64,000 bases of DNA from Blastococcus saxobsidens (lineage in GTDB: Bacteria > Actinomycetota > Actinomycetes > Mycobacteriales > Geodermatophilaceae). Positions 36,522-45,681 of the stretch are shown one piece after another; the first letter of the stretch is position 1, and each line of letters begins with the position of its first letter. The position numbers and the translations under genes were made by a program. The notes beneath the pieces are model-generated. The model had not been told where the DNA came from, ran no database searches, and worked only from the letters and a program-made list of their open reading frames with translations. The stretch covers positions 62,001 to 126,000 of the forward strand of contig NZ_JAAGWG010000002.1 of the NCBI RefSeq assembly GCF_010682065.1. Direction: 5' to 3'.

Positions 36522-39500
36522 ATGGACGGCGTGAGCGCCCCCACCGGTCCCTTCGCCGCGCTGCCCCCGCAGGTCGACCTGCCCGCCCTCGAGCACCGCA
36601 TCCTCGAGCGCTGGGAGAGCGAGAAGGTCTTCGACCGGTCGCTGGAGGCCTCGCAGGGCCGGCCGCAGTGGAACTTCTACGAGGGCCCGCCCACCGCCAA
36701 CGGCCGCCCCGGCACCCACCACATCGAGGCGCGCGCGTTCAAGGACGTCTTCCCCCGGTTCAAGACGATGCAGGGCTGGCACGTGCCCCGCCGCGCCGGC
36801 TGGGACTGCCACGGCCTGCCGGTGGAGATCGCCGTGGAGAAGGAGCTGGGCTTCGCCGGCAAGCCCGACATCGAGCGCTACGGCATCGCCGAGTTCAACG
36901 ACCGCTGCCGGGAGTCGGTGCTCCGGCACGTCGACTCGTTCACCGAGCTCACGCAGCGGATGGGCTACTGGGTCGACATGTCCACCGCCTACTGGACGAT
37001 GGACCCCGCCTACATCGAGAGCGTCTGGTGGTCGCTCAAGCAGGTGTTCGACAAGGGCCTGCTGGTCGAGGACCACCGCGTGGCGCCCTACTGCCCGCGC
37101 TGCGGCACCGGCTTGAGCGACCACGAGGTCGCCCAGGGGTACGAGACCATCACCGACCCCTCGGTGTACGTCCGCCTGCCGATCACCGACGGGGAGTGGG
37201 CCGGCCGGGCCGACCTGCTGGTGTGGACGACGACGCCGTGGACGCTGCCCAGCAACACCGCCGTCGCCGTGAACCCCGAGGTGACCTACGTCGTCGCCCG
37301 GGCCGCCGGCACCGACGACGTCCCCGTGGTCGTGGCCGAGCCGCTGCTGGCCGCCGTCCTCGGGGAGGGCGCCGAGGTGCTCGGCAGCGCGCCGGGCCGC
37401 GACTGGGAGCGCACGCACTACCAGCGCCCGTTCGAGCTGGTCGAGTTCCCCGAGGGTGACGCGCACTTCGTCGTCCTCGCCGAGTACGTGACCGTCGACG
37501 ACGGCACCGGCCTGGTGCACCAGTCCCCCGCGTTCGGCGCCGACGACCTCGCCGTCTGCCGCGGCTACGGCCTGCCCGTGGTGAACCCCATCGACGGCAC
37601 CGGCCACTTCCTCGCCGAGGTGCCGCTCGTGGGCGGCCACTTCTTCAAGGCCGCCGACCCCGCGCTCGTGGAGGACCTGCTGGCGCGCGGCGTGCTCTTC
37701 CGGGAGATCCGGTACGAGCACAGCTATCCGCACTGCTGGCGCTGCCACACCCCGCTCATGTACTACGCGCAGCCGTCCTGGTACATCCGCACCAGCCAGA
37801 TCAAGGACCAGCTGCTCGCCGAGAACGAGAAGACCAACTGGTTCCCGGAGAGCATCAAGACCGGCCGCTACGGCGACTGGCTGACCAACAACATCGACTG
37901 GGCGCTCTCCCGTGACCGGTACTGGGGCACGCCGCTGCCGATCTGGCGCAACGACGCCGACCCGTCGAGGCTCGTCGCCGTCGGCTCGCTGGCCGAGCTC
38001 TCCGAGCTGACCGGCCGGGACCTGTCCGACCTGGACCCCCACCGGCCCTTCATCGACGACGTCACCTTCACCCGCCCCGGCGAGGAGGGCACCTACCGCC
38101 GGGTCCGCCAGGTCATCGACGCCTGGTACGACTCCGGGTCGATGCCCTTCGCCCAGTGGGGCGCGCCGCACCGCAACCAGGAGCAGTTCCAGGCCGCCTA
38201 CCCGGCGCAGTTCATCGCCGAGGCGATCGACCAGACGCGTGGCTGGTTCTACACGCTGATGGCCGTCGGCACGCTGGTGTTCGAGAAGAGTTCCTACGAG
38301 AACGTGCTCTGCCTGGGCCACATCCTGGCCGAGGACGGCCGGAAGATGAGCAAGCACCTGGGCAACATCCTCGAGCCCATCCCGCTGATGGACCGGCACG
38401 GCGCCGACGCCGTCCGCTGGTTCATGCTGGCCGGCGGTTCGCCCTGGTCGGCGCGCCGGGTGGGCCACGAGACGCTGTCGGAGGTCGTCCGCAAGGTCCT
38501 GCTGACCTACTGGAACACCGCGAGCTTCTTCACCCTGTACGCCGAGACCAACGGCTGGGACCCGGCCGCCTCCCCCGCCCCGGCGCGGGCCGAGCGGCCG
38601 CTGCTGGACCGCTGGGCCCTGGCGGAGCTCGCCGCGGTCACCCGCGACGTCACCGCGGCGCTGGAGGTGTTCGACACCCAGGGCGCCGGGCGGATGCTCG
38701 CCCAGTTCGTCGACGACCTGTCCAACTGGTACGTGCGACGGTCCCGGCGTCGCTTCTGGGACGGCGACGCCTCCGCCCTTGGCACGCTGCACGAGGTGCT
38801 CGACGGGCTGACCCGGCTCATGGCGCCGTTCACCCCGTTCGTCACCGACGAGGTGTGGTCCCGCGCGGTCGTCCCCGGCCTCGTCGGCGGCGACGCCCCC
38901 GACTCGGTGCACCTGGCGACGTGGCCGACGGTGGACGAGGCGGCGCTGGACGATCCGCTGGTCGAGCAGATGGCCCTGGTCCGCCGGCTGGTGGAGCTCG
39001 GCCGCTCCGCCCGCACGTCGTCGAAGATGCGCACCCGGCAGCCGCTGGCCCGCGCGGTCGTCGCGGCGGCGGGCTGGTCCACGCTCCCCCGCGACCTGGT
39101 GGGCGAGGTGGCCGACGAGCTCAACGTCACCGAGGTGCTGGAGCTCGCCGCGGTCGGCGGGGACCTGGTCGACGTCAGCGTGAAGATCGACTTCCGCGCG
39201 GTGGGCCGACGGATGGGCAAGCAGGTGCAGGCCGTCGCCAAGGCCGTCGCCGCCACCGACCCCGCGGCCCTGGTGAGCGCCTACCGGGCGGGCACCGCGA
39301 CCGTGGAGGTCGACGGCGCACCGGTCGTCCTGGAGGACGGCGATCTGATCGTCACCGAGACCCCGCGCGAGGGCTGGACCGTGGCCAGCACGGGTGGGCT
39401 CACCGTGGCGCTGGACCTGACCCTCACCCCGGAGCTGGAGCGTGCCGGGCTGGTGCGCGAGGTGGTCCGTCTGGTGCAGGAGGCCCGCAAGAACTCCGGC

Positions 39501-39686
39501 CTGGAGGTCAGCGACCGCATCGAGCTCCGCTGGACGGCCGGCGGACAGCTGGCGCAGGCGCTCGACGAGCACGCCGAGCAACTGGCCGGCGAGGTGCTCG
39601 CGGTGGCGGTGCACCCGGCGACCCCGGGCACCGGCGAGGGCGTCGAAGGACCCGAGGGCTCGCGGTTCTGGGTGACGAAGGCCTAG
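36522..39686 (+). CDS. ileS: Isoleucyl-tRNA synthetase (type 2, eukaryote-like)
   Basis: 1054 residues. The class I HIGH-equivalent lies in PPTANGRPGTHHIEARAFK (~57-73) and KMSKH at 608-612 replaces KMSKS, as is usual in actinobacteria. The editing domain (~200-400) includes the threonine-rich VWTTTPWTLPSNTA and LVHQSPAFGADD with the conserved Asp. The C-terminus lacks the zinc-binding extension of type 1 enzymes, placing it with the type 2 enzymes typical of mycobacteria, which are linked to mupirocin tolerance. ATG 36522 is one base after GGGGAG; GTG 36531 is an alternative with better spacing. Convergent with the next gene, overlapping 4 bp. Confidence 0.98.
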   Translation: MDGVSAPTGPFAALPPQVDLPALEHRILERWESEKVFDRSLEASQGRPQWNFYEGPPTANGRPGTHHIEARAFKDVFPRFKTMQGWHVPRRAGWDCHGLPVEIAVEKELGFAGKPDIERYGIAEFNDRCRESVLRHVDSFTELTQRMGYWVDMSTAYWTMDPAYIESVWWSLKQVFDKGLLVEDHRVAPYCPRCGTGLSDHEVAQGYETITDPSVYVRLPITDGEWAGRADLLVWTTTPWTLPSNTAVAVNPEVTYVVARAAGTDDVPVVVAEPLLAAVLGEGAEVLGSAPGRDWERTHYQRPFELVEFPEGDAHFVVLAEYVTVDDGTGLVHQSPAFGADDLAVCRGYGLPVVNPIDGTGHFLAEVPLVGGHFFKAADPALVEDLLARGVLFREIRYEHSYPHCWRCHTPLMYYAQPSWYIRTSQIKDQLLAENEKTNWFPESIKTGRYGDWLTNNIDWALSRDRYWGTPLPIWRNDADPSRLVAVGSLAELSELTGRDLSDLDPHRPFIDDVTFTRPGEEGTYRRVRQVIDAWYDSGSMPFAQWGAPHRNQEQFQAAYPAQFIAEAIDQTRGWFYTLMAVGTLVFEKSSYENVLCLGHILAEDGRKMSKHLGNILEPIPLMDRHGADAVRWFMLAGGSPWSARRVGHETLSEVVRKVLLTYWNTASFFTLYAETNGWDPAASPAPARAERPLLDRWALAELAAVTRDVTAALEVFDTQGAGRMLAQFVDDLSNWYVRRSRRRFWDGDASALGTLHEVLDGLTRLMAPFTPFVTDEVWSRAVVPGLVGGDAPDSVHLATWPTVDEAALDDPLVEQMALVRRLVELGRSARTSSKMRTRQPLARAVVAAAGWSTLPRDLVGEVADELNVTEVLELAAVGGDLVDVSVKIDFRAVGRRMGKQVQAVAKAVAATDPAALVSAYRAGTATVEVDGAPVVLEDGDLIVTETPREGWTVASTGGLTVALDLTLTPELERAGLVREVVRLVQEARKNSGLEVSDRIELRWTAGGQLAQALDEHAEQLAGEVLAVAVHPATPGTGEGVEGPEGSRFWVTKA

Positions 39687-40288
39687 CGGCGGGAGCGGGC
39701 CCGGTCGGCGAGCGTGCGGTCGGGCCGGCACACCGCGCAGGGCGTGAACCCGTCCCCGCGGGCCTCGTCCAGCGGGATCGGGATCGTCTCCCGGTCGCCG
39801 AGCCAGGCGCACCCGGCGACGTGGTAGCGCGGGTGCTCGTCGACGACGAGCACCTCGTCGGTGAGGTCGACGACCAGGAGCAGGTCGGTGACCTCCACCT
39901 CCTCGATCTCCGGGTCGGTCTCGTCCCGGGCGACCGCCCCGCCGCCCCCGGAGGGAACCTGCACCGTCGCTGGCCGGGCGTCGCGCGTCTCCGCGACGCT
40001 CGCTGCCGACGGTCCCTGCGCACCTGCAGCCGTGGCGCCACCCCGGGCGGCCGGGCCCGCGGGGACCGTGGCCGTGGGGGTGGAGGCCGCGGGGGTGGTG
40101 GTGCCGCCTCCGGCGCCCGCGGGTGATCCCGACCGCGCGCTCATGCCCCGGCGCGCCGCGACCAGCAGACCGGCGGCGAGCGCGCAGGCGGCCACGCAGC
40201 CCCAGTAGAGCGCGTCCACGCCGGTGAGCAGCGCGGCCACGAACAACCCGAGCCCGACCAGCACGAGCAGACCGGCACCGAGGATCAC
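39683..40288 (-). CDS. Two-TM membrane protein with Cys/His-containing C-terminus
   Basis: 201 residues: TM1 ~2-21 and TM2 ~27-46, an Ala/Thr/Pro/Gly-rich linker (~50-120), an acidic segment (DETDPEIEEVEVTD), then a C-terminal domain with RYHVAGCAWLG and DGFTPCAVCRPD. The His and three Cys could bind a metal, but I cannot name the family. GTG at 40288. The gene ends inside the ileS stop (CTAG overlap), convergent. Similar genes accompany ileS/divIVA in related actinobacteria, by recollection only. Confidence 0.8.
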   Translation of the reverse strand: MILGAGLLVLVGLGLFVAALLTGVDALYWGCVAACALAAGLLVAARRGMSARSGSPAGAGGGTTTPAASTPTATVPAGPAARGGATAAGAQGPSAASVAETRDARPATVQVPSGGGGAVARDETDPEIEEVEVTDLLLVVDLTDEVLVVDEHPRYHVAGCAWLGDRETIPIPLDEARGDGFTPCAVCRPDRTLADRARSRR

Positions 40289-40363
40289 GCCTGCACCTTA
40301 GGGCGGCGGGCGGCCGCGGCGCCCGTCGGACCGCCCGGGCGGTGATGCCCGGGGGCCCCGGAA

Positions 40364-40410
40364 CGGACGAGAGGGCCACCGGAGCGAACTCCGGTGACCC
40401 TCTCGGTCCG
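40364..40410 (-). terminator. Terminator after divIVA
   Basis: Long stem: 40369-40384 with 40389-40404 (15 of 16 pairs, CGAA tetraloop) extended by CGGAC/GTCCG outside, 38 bases downstream of the divIVA stop on the minus strand. Confidence 0.8.
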
Positions 40411-40447
40411 CCCCGCGCGGGGCGCGTGCTCTGGTGCCGTCGACCCG

Positions 40448-41179
40448 TCAGGCGGGGGCGTGCTGGTTCTGCCGACCGGCGGCAGCCGGCTCGGCGGAGC
40501 CGCGGCTGTCCAGGTCCCGCAGGTGCGACTCCAGGTAGGAGCGCAGCCGCGTGCGGTACTCCCGCTCGAAGGTGCGCAGCTCCTCGATCTTGCGGTCGAG
40601 GCTGTTGCGCTTCTCCTCCAGGGTGCCCATGACCTCGACGTGCCGGCGCTCGGCGTCCTGCTCCAGCGCGGCGGCCTTGGCGCGGGCCTCGCGCTCCACC
40701 GTCTCGGCCCGCGTGCGGGCGTCGCCGATCATCGAGTCGGCCCGGTGCTTGGCCTCGGTGACCATCTGCTCGCTCTTGGCGCGGGCGTCGGTCATGAGGC
40801 GCTCGCTGTTGGTCTTGGCGCTGCCGAGCATCTGCTCGGCCTGGGCCTTGGCCTCGTTGACGTACCGGTCGGCCGTCTCGGTGGCCAGTGCCAGCATCCG
40901 GGAGGCCCGCGCGCTGTCGTCCTCGCGCGGCTGCTGCACCGGCGGCGGCGCGGCGGCGACCGGGGCGGGTGCCGGGGCCGGGGGCTCCGGCCGCTCCTCG
41001 GCGCGGGCACCGGCCCGGCCGGCGCCGGCGCGCAGCTCGTTGTTCTCCTCGATCAAGCGGGCCAGCTCGGCCTCCACGACGTCGAGGAAGGCGTCCACCT
41101 CGTCCTCGTCGTAGCCCCGCTTGCCGATGGGCGGCTTCTTGAAGACGACGTTGTGCACGTCGGCAGGCGTGAGTGGCAT
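40448..41179 (-). CDS. divIVA: DivIVA/Wag31 polar growth protein
   Basis: 243 residues. The N-terminal membrane-curvature domain reads [39 protein letters not shown], the diagnostic DivIVA box. After a Pro/Ala linker (~65-85) comes a long coiled coil (~88-225) rich in Ala, Glu and Arg. In actinobacteria this protein (Wag31) marks cell poles and organises wall synthesis. ATG at 41179 with a candidate leaderless -10 (TAAGGT). It ends the dcw-linked minus-strand block. Confidence 0.97.
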   Translation of the reverse strand: MPLTPADVHNVVFKKPPIGKRGYDEDEVDAFLDVVEAELARLIEENNELRAGAGRAGARAEERPEPPAPAPAPVAAAPPPVQQPREDDSARASRMLALATETADRYVNEAKAQAEQMLGSAKTNSERLMTDARAKSEQMVTEAKHRADSMIGDARTRAETVEREARAKAAALEQDAERRHVEVMGTLEEKRNSLDRKIEELRTFEREYRTRLRSYLESHLRDLDSRGSAEPAAAGRQNQHAPA

Positions 41180-41191
41180 CAGGTCACCTTA
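41180..41191 (-). promoter_or_regulatory. Candidate leaderless promoter for divIVA
   Basis: TAAGGT on the minus strand (41191-41186) ends six bases before the ATG; no Shine-Dalgarno is present. The 99-bp gap to yggT supports a separate promoter. Confidence 0.4.
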
Positions 41192-41278
41192 GAGGTACGG
41201 CGGGACTGGTGGACTGCGAGCGGTGAGCGGAGGACCGAGTCCCTGTCGCGGCCCGCCACCGGGGAAGTATCGCTCAAC

Positions 41279-41569
41279 CTAGTAGGCGAGGCTCTGCGCG
41301 ATCCCGCGGAGGATCACCACGGCGATCAGCAGCACCATGAACCCGAGGTCGAGTCGGATCGACCCCAGGTTCAAGGGCGGGATGACCTTGCGCACGGCCT
41401 TGAGCGGCGGGTCGGTCGTGGAGTACACGACCTCCAGGCCTGCGGCGACGAGACCGGAGGGGCGCCAGCTGCGCGCCAGCACCATCACCCAGTCCACGAC
41501 GAACCGCGCGAAGAGCAGCACGAGGAACACGAGCAGCACCGACGAGACGATCGACCAGAAGAGAGCCAC
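41279..41569 (-). CDS. YggT-family membrane protein
   Basis: 96 residues with two hydrophobic hairpins: FWSIVSSVLLVFLVLLFARFVVDWV and LGFMVLLIAVVILRGIAQSLAY, joined by STTDPPLKAVRKVIPPLNLGSIRLDL, the conserved YggT loop. Members sit between sepF and divIVA in most actinobacteria and are implicated in division or osmotic tolerance, but the mechanism is unknown. GTG at 41569 with GAGG four bases upstream. Confidence 0.93.
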   Translation of the reverse strand: MALFWSIVSSVLLVFLVLLFARFVVDWVMVLARSWRPSGLVAAGLEVVYSTTDPPLKAVRKVIPPLNLGSIRLDLGFMVLLIAVVILRGIAQSLAY

Positions 41570-41632
41570 AGTCCTCGTTCGTTCAGGGCACCTCTGGTGC
41601 CGCCTCCACCGGTGTCACCACTCCGCCACCGA

Positions 41633-42349
41633 TCAGGACTTGTCGGAGAACCCGCCCTCGCGGATCTTCGCCTTGTCCTCGGCGGTGACGGCGACGTCCT
41701 GCGGGCTGAGCAGGAACACCTTGGCCGTGACGCGCTCGATACTACCGCGCAGGCCGAAGCTCAGACCGGCGGCGAAGTCGACGAGCCGCTTCGCGTCGGC
41801 GTCGTCCATCTCGGTGAGGTTCATGATGACCGGCATGCCGTCGCGGAACCGCTCGCCGATGGTGCGCGCCTCGTTGTAGGTGCGCGGGTTCAGCGTCGTG
41901 ATCCGGTAGTTCTTCGACACGGGCGCGGCGGCCGGGGCCGGCTCGGGCTCCGGCTCGGCGACGGGCTCGCGCATGGCCAGCCCGGCCGCGGCCACGGGGC
42001 CGCTGCTCATGCTGCCCGCGCGGGCACCGATGGGGCCCGACGAGGACGCGCCGCTGGGTGCCAGACCCAGGGTGCGGGGTGCGACGCGGCGCACGGCGAG
42101 CGGCTCGGGGTCGCGCGCCGGCGTCGCGGCGGGCGCCGGCTCGTCCTCGGCGTACCCACCGCGGGAGTAGTCGTCGTCGGCGTAGCCGCGGTCGGCGTAG
42201 TCGTCGTCGTAGCGCTCGTCGCCGTACCGGCCGTACCGGTGGTCGTCGAGACCCTCGGACGCCCGGGGGTCGTAGCGCCCGTAGGCCCGGGTGTCGTCGT
42301 CCTCGACGAGCCCCAGGTAGATCCCCATTCTCCGCATGGCTCCAGCCAT
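41633..42349 (-). CDS. sepF: Cell division protein SepF
   Basis: 238 residues. The N-terminal amphipathic membrane-targeting helix ([15 protein letters not shown]) is followed by a long disordered Asp/Tyr/Arg-rich linker (~20-140), then the SepF domain: [59 protein letters not shown]. In bacteria without FtsA, SepF anchors FtsZ to the membrane. GGGGGAGG precedes the ATG at 42349. Confidence 0.96.
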   Translation of the reverse strand: MAGAMRRMGIYLGLVEDDDTRAYGRYDPRASEGLDDHRYGRYGDERYDDDYADRGYADDDYSRGGYAEDEPAPAATPARDPEPLAVRRVAPRTLGLAPSGASSSGPIGARAGSMSSGPVAAAGLAMREPVAEPEPEPAPAAAPVSKNYRITTLNPRTYNEARTIGERFRDGMPVIMNLTEMDDADAKRLVDFAAGLSFGLRGSIERVTAKVFLLSPQDVAVTAEDKAKIREGGFSDKS

Positions 42350-42396
42350 CGGACCTCCCCCTCTGCCGGCGTCCTCAGCAACGCGTGTGCCCCGCG

Positions 42397-43131
42397 TTAC
42401 CGGTGTGACTCGCGTGGCTGGTGTTCCTCGAACTCACCGCAGGGTAGGGGGCGCGATCCGAACAACGCGGTACCGACACGCACCAGCGTGGCGCCGGCCG
42501 CGACGGCCGCCTCCAGGTCGCCGCTCATGCCGGCGGACACCCCGTCGGCCTCCGGGTGGTCGGCGCGCACCCGTTCGGCCAGCGCGGCCAGCCGGGCGAA
42601 GGCCGGGGCCGGCTCGGCACCGCGGGGTGCCACCGCCATGAGACCGCGCAGGCGCAGCCCCGCGGCCCCGGCGACCGCATCGGCCAGGGCGGGGACGTCG
42701 TCGGGTCGGGCGCCCCCCCGAGCCGCGGCCTCACCCTCGGGACCGCCCAGGTCGACCTGCACGTACACCTCGACGGGCGCCTCGGCCGACCGACCGGCCC
42801 GGTCCAGGGTGTCGACCAGGGCGAGCCGGTCCACGGAGTGCACGACGGCCCCGGTGCGGGCCACGGCGGCGGCCTTGTTGCGCTGCAGCTGGCCCACGAA
42901 GTGCCAGCGCAGCGCGACGTCGTCGAGCTCCGCGGCCTTGCCGAGGAGCTCCTGCACCCGGTTCTCGCCGAAGTCGACCTGGCCGAGGGCGGCCAGGGCC
43001 CGCACGTCCGCGGCGGGCCAGGTCTTGCTGACGGCGAGCAGCCGCACGGTCGCGGGGTCGCGCCCCGCCGCCCGGGCCGCCGCGTCGATCCGCGCGCGGA
43101 CGGCGCTCAGGTTCTCCTCGAGGCCAGCCAT
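42397..43131 (-). CDS. yggS: YggS/PLPBP-family PLP-binding protein
   Basis: 244 residues, alanine-racemase-like barrel of the PLP-homeostasis family. The PLP lysine is K36 in [29 protein letters not shown] and GLMAVAP are conserved, and [25 protein letters not shown] is the phosphate-binding end. I favour ATG 43131 (GGGAGG nine bases upstream) over ATG 43140, which abuts the ribosome-binding site. It lies 20 bp after pgeF. Confidence 0.95.
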   Translation of the reverse strand: MAGLEENLSAVRARIDAAARAAGRDPATVRLLAVSKTWPAADVRALAALGQVDFGENRVQELLGKAAELDDVALRWHFVGQLQRNKAAAVARTGAVVHSVDRLALVDTLDRAGRSAEAPVEVYVQVDLGGPEGEAAARGGARPDDVPALADAVAGAAGLRLRGLMAVAPRGAEPAPAFARLAALAERVRADHPEADGVSAGMSGDLEAAVAAGATLVRVGTALFGSRPLPCGEFEEHQPRESHR

Positions 43132-43151
43132 GCTGCGCATCCTCCCGCGCG

Positions 43152-43910
43152 TCAGCGGGTGGGCGCGTCGGCGGCCCCCTCGTCCAGCCAGACCAGCCCG
43201 GCCTGCCGGCCCGTGACGCCCTCGCGGCGGTGGGAGAACAGCGTGGGGTCCTCGACGGTGCACCGCGGGTCCTGGACGACCTCCTGGATGCCCGCCTTGC
43301 GGAGGATCTCGGCGACGCCGGCCCGCAGGTCGAGGCCGGGCGTGCCGGCCCGGGTGCGCGCGACGGCGGCCGGCGCCACGCGGGCCACGTCGTCCTGCAT
43401 GTGCTGCGGCACCTCGTAGCACTCCCCGCACACCGCGGGGCCCAGCAGCGCCGTCACGTGCCGCGCGCGGGCGCCCAGGCTCGCCATGGCCGAGAGCGCG
43501 GCGGGCACCACCCCCGTCCGGACACCTTCCCGCCCGGCGTGCACGGCGGCGACGACCCCGGTCTCGTGGTCGGCGAGCAGGATCGGCACGCAGTCGGCCG
43601 CCAGCACCCCCAGGACCAAACCGGGGGTGGCGGTCACCAGCGCGTCGACCTCCGGGACGGGACCGTCGGAGGGGCCGTCGACGACCGCCACACCCGCGCC
43701 GTGCACCTGGTTCATCCAGACCAGGCGCCCCTCCCCCACGCCGAGCTCGCGGGCGACCCGCGCCCGGTTGGCGGCGACGTCGGCCGGGTCGTCGCCGACG
43801 TGGTCACCGAGGTTGAAGGAGTCGTACGGGGAACGGGAGCGGCCGCCCCGTCGGTCGGTGACGACCCGTCGGGGTCGCACCGCCGACGAGGCGGCCGGAT
43901 TCGTGCTCAT
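43152..43910 (-). CDS. pgeF: YfiH/PgeF family (LACC1-like) multicopper-fold enzyme
   Basis: 252 residues. Family motifs: SFNLGDHVGDDPADVAANR, WMNQVHGAGV with a metal His, AADCVPILLAD with the catalytic Cys, VAAVHAGREGVRTGVV with the second His, and GPAVCGECYEV. Related enzymes act on purine nucleosides, and in E. coli the YfiH protein has been linked to correct peptidoglycan precursor composition, which fits its place directly after ftsZ. ATG at 43910, 94 bp after the ftsZ stop. Confidence 0.93.
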   Translation of the reverse strand: MSTNPAASSAVRPRRVVTDRRGGRSRSPYDSFNLGDHVGDDPADVAANRARVARELGVGEGRLVWMNQVHGAGVAVVDGPSDGPVPEVDALVTATPGLVLGVLAADCVPILLADHETGVVAAVHAGREGVRTGVVPAALSAMASLGARARHVTALLGPAVCGECYEVPQHMQDDVARVAPAAVARTRAGTPGLDLRAGVAEILRKAGIQEVVQDPRCTVEDPTLFSHRREGVTGRQAGLVWLDEGAADAPTR

Positions 43911-43945
43911 GTAGGCGAAGCCTACGAGGTGAGGCGATGGAACGG

Positions 43946-43996
43946 CCCCCTCGCAGGGTCCCACGCCGAGCGTGCGAGGCGTGGGGGGCGAGGGGG
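43946..43996 (-). terminator. Hairpin after ftsZ
   Basis: CCCCCTCGC (43946-43954) pairs with GCGAGGGGG (43988-43996), enclosing an 8-bp CCCACGCC/GGCGTGGG hairpin, nine bases past the ftsZ stop. It may partly uncouple pgeF-yggS from ftsZ. Confidence 0.6.
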
Positions 43997-44004
43997 TCCT
44001 TCGA

Positions 44005-45300
44005 TCAGCCCTTGAGGAACTCCGGGATGTCGAGCTCTTCCTCGAAGTCCTCGTTCGACAGCGGGCGACGCCCGTTGGTCGACCCCTGGATCGGCGGCAG
44101 CGGAGGGACGGTGATCCCGCCGCCCTGCCGCGGCGGGGTGGACCCTCCGCCCGTGGCCGACGGGGCCAGCCGCTCCCCCGTGGCCACCGGCGCGGGAGCC
44201 GGCTGCGCGGGCTGCGGGGCCGGCGGCGGCGTGGTGGCCACCGGCGGCGCCGCGACCGGGCGGCGGCTCGGCGAGAACGGCGAGGCGCCCCCACCGGACA
44301 TGCCGCCCGGGCTGCCGGCCATCGTCGTCGCGCCGTCCTTGCGCGAGCTCGGCCGACCGCCGTCGAAGCCGGCCGCGATCACCGTGACCCGGACCTCGTC
44401 ACCCAGGGCGTCGTCGATGACGGCACCGAAGATGATGTTGGCGTCGGCGTGCGCGGCGTCGGAGACCAGCGAGGCGGCCTCGTTGATCTCGAACAGGCCG
44501 AGGTCCGACCCGCCGGAGATCGACAGCAGGACGCCGTGGGCGCCCTCCATCGAGGCCTCCAGCAGGGGCGAGGCGATGGCCTGCTCCGCGGCCAGCAGCG
44601 CCCGGTTGTCACCGCGTGCGCTGCCGATGCCCATCAGCGCCGAGCCCGCCCCGGACATGACCGACTTGACGTCGGCGAAGTCCAGGTTGATCAGGCCGGG
44701 CGTGGTGATCAGGTCGGTGATGCCCTGGACACCGGACAGCAGCACCTGGTCGGCGGTCCGGAACGCGTCCATGACGCTGACGTTCCGGTCGCCCAGCTGC
44801 AGCAGCCGGTCGTTCGGGATCACGATCAGCGTGTCGCACTCGTTGCGCAGCTCGTCGATGCCCGACTCGGCCTGCACCGCGCGCCGCTTCCCCTCGAAGG
44901 AGAACGGGCGGGTGACGACGCCGATGGTCAGCGCGCCCAGCTTGCGGGCGATCGAGGCGACGACGGGCGCGCCACCGGTACCGGTGCCACCGCCCTCGCC
45001 GGCCGTCACGAAGACCATGTCGGCCCCCTTGAGGACCTCCTCGATCTCCTCGCGGTGGTCCTCGGCGGCCTGGCGGCCCACGTCGGGCTGCGCGCCCGCG
45101 CCGAGCCCGCGCGTGAGCTCGCGCCCGACGTCGAGCTTGACGTCGGCGTCGCTCATGAGCAGCGCCTGGGCGTCGGTGTTGATCGCGATGAACTCGACCC
45201 CCTTGAGGCCGACTTCGATCATGCGGTTGACCGCGTTCACCCCGCCGCCGCCGATGCCGACGACCTTGATGACCGCTAGATAGTTGTGCGGAGGTGTCAT
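44005..45300 (-). CDS. ftsZ: Cell division protein FtsZ
   Basis: 431-residue tubulin-like GTPase. The signature GGGTGTG is in [19 protein letters not shown]-terminal [17 protein letters not shown] binds nucleotide, and the T7 loop [11 protein letters not shown] contains the catalytic aspartate. The Pro-rich linker (~320-400) ends in the conserved tail [11 protein letters not shown] that binds SepF and other partners. ATG at 45300 is preceded by a 381-bp regulatory region with four GACAC-core repeats. Confidence 0.99.
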   Translation of the reverse strand: MTPPHNYLAVIKVVGIGGGGVNAVNRMIEVGLKGVEFIAINTDAQALLMSDADVKLDVGRELTRGLGAGAQPDVGRQAAEDHREEIEEVLKGADMVFVTAGEGGGTGTGGAPVVASIARKLGALTIGVVTRPFSFEGKRRAVQAESGIDELRNECDTLIVIPNDRLLQLGDRNVSVMDAFRTADQVLLSGVQGITDLITTPGLINLDFADVKSVMSGAGSALMGIGSARGDNRALLAAEQAIASPLLEASMEGAHGVLLSISGGSDLGLFEINEAASLVSDAAHADANIIFGAVIDDALGDEVRVTVIAAGFDGGRPSSRKDGATTMAGSPGGMSGGGASPFSPSRRPVAAPPVATTPPPAPQPAQPAPAPVATGERLAPSATGGGSTPPRQGGGITVPPLPPIQGSTNGRRPLSNEDFEEELDIPEFLKG

Positions 45301-45681
45301 GCGGCGCTCCCCAACTGGACCCTCATCCTCAAGTTCAGCCTTACAGTTATGTCAACTCGGTCGACGGGGATGAAGTTAGGTGGGGGCGGAGAGGCGTCAC
45401 AAGCACCACCGTCGGACCGGCGTGTCGGTGTGGCCGGATCGCACCAATCCCTGGCGACTCAGTGGTCACAACAGCACCACGAGCTGTGACGACTCGCGCC
45501 CGCGATCTCTCATCCCGGGCTTCAGCGACGGCTGACGCGCGAGCGGAGAAACATCCGAAGACGAGTTGCGTGTCGGGCGTGTCGGAACCCTCGGCGTGTC
45601 GGTCGACGTGCCGGCCGCAACCGGTGCGGAGCCGCCCGGCGACGGTGCGCCACCACGCCGGCCCGGGACCCGCTGCGGAGG
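45301..45681 (-). promoter_or_regulatory. ftsZ regulatory region, no gene seen
   Basis: 381 bp between ftsQ and ftsZ with no convincing ORF and visibly more A/T near ftsZ. A consensus -35-like TTGACA lies on the minus strand at 45355-45350, 50 bases before the ATG; no matching -10 at 17 bp is clear, and TAACTG immediately after it may instead be a -10. The repeats at 45420-45602 are described separately. Confidence 0.5.
45420..45602. repeat. Four GCGTGTCGG repeats (WhiA-type GACAC core) upstream of ftsZ
   Basis: GCGTGTCGG occurs at 45420-45428, 45568-45576, 45577-45585 (tandem with the previous) and 45594-45602. On the ftsZ sense strand it reads CCGACACGC. GACAC is the core bound by WhiA, which controls ftsZ in Streptomyces; application here is inference. 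Confidence 0.6.

Noticed and set aside
36432..40379. A 1315-residue open frame antisense to ileS and continuing past it
   Set aside because: Same GC artefact; it spans ileS and a separate gene's region and shows no recognisable domain.
45301..45681. Small gene between ftsQ and ftsZ
   Set aside because: No frame has a credible start, ribosome-binding site and protein-like composition; the region carries promoter-like and repeated elements instead.
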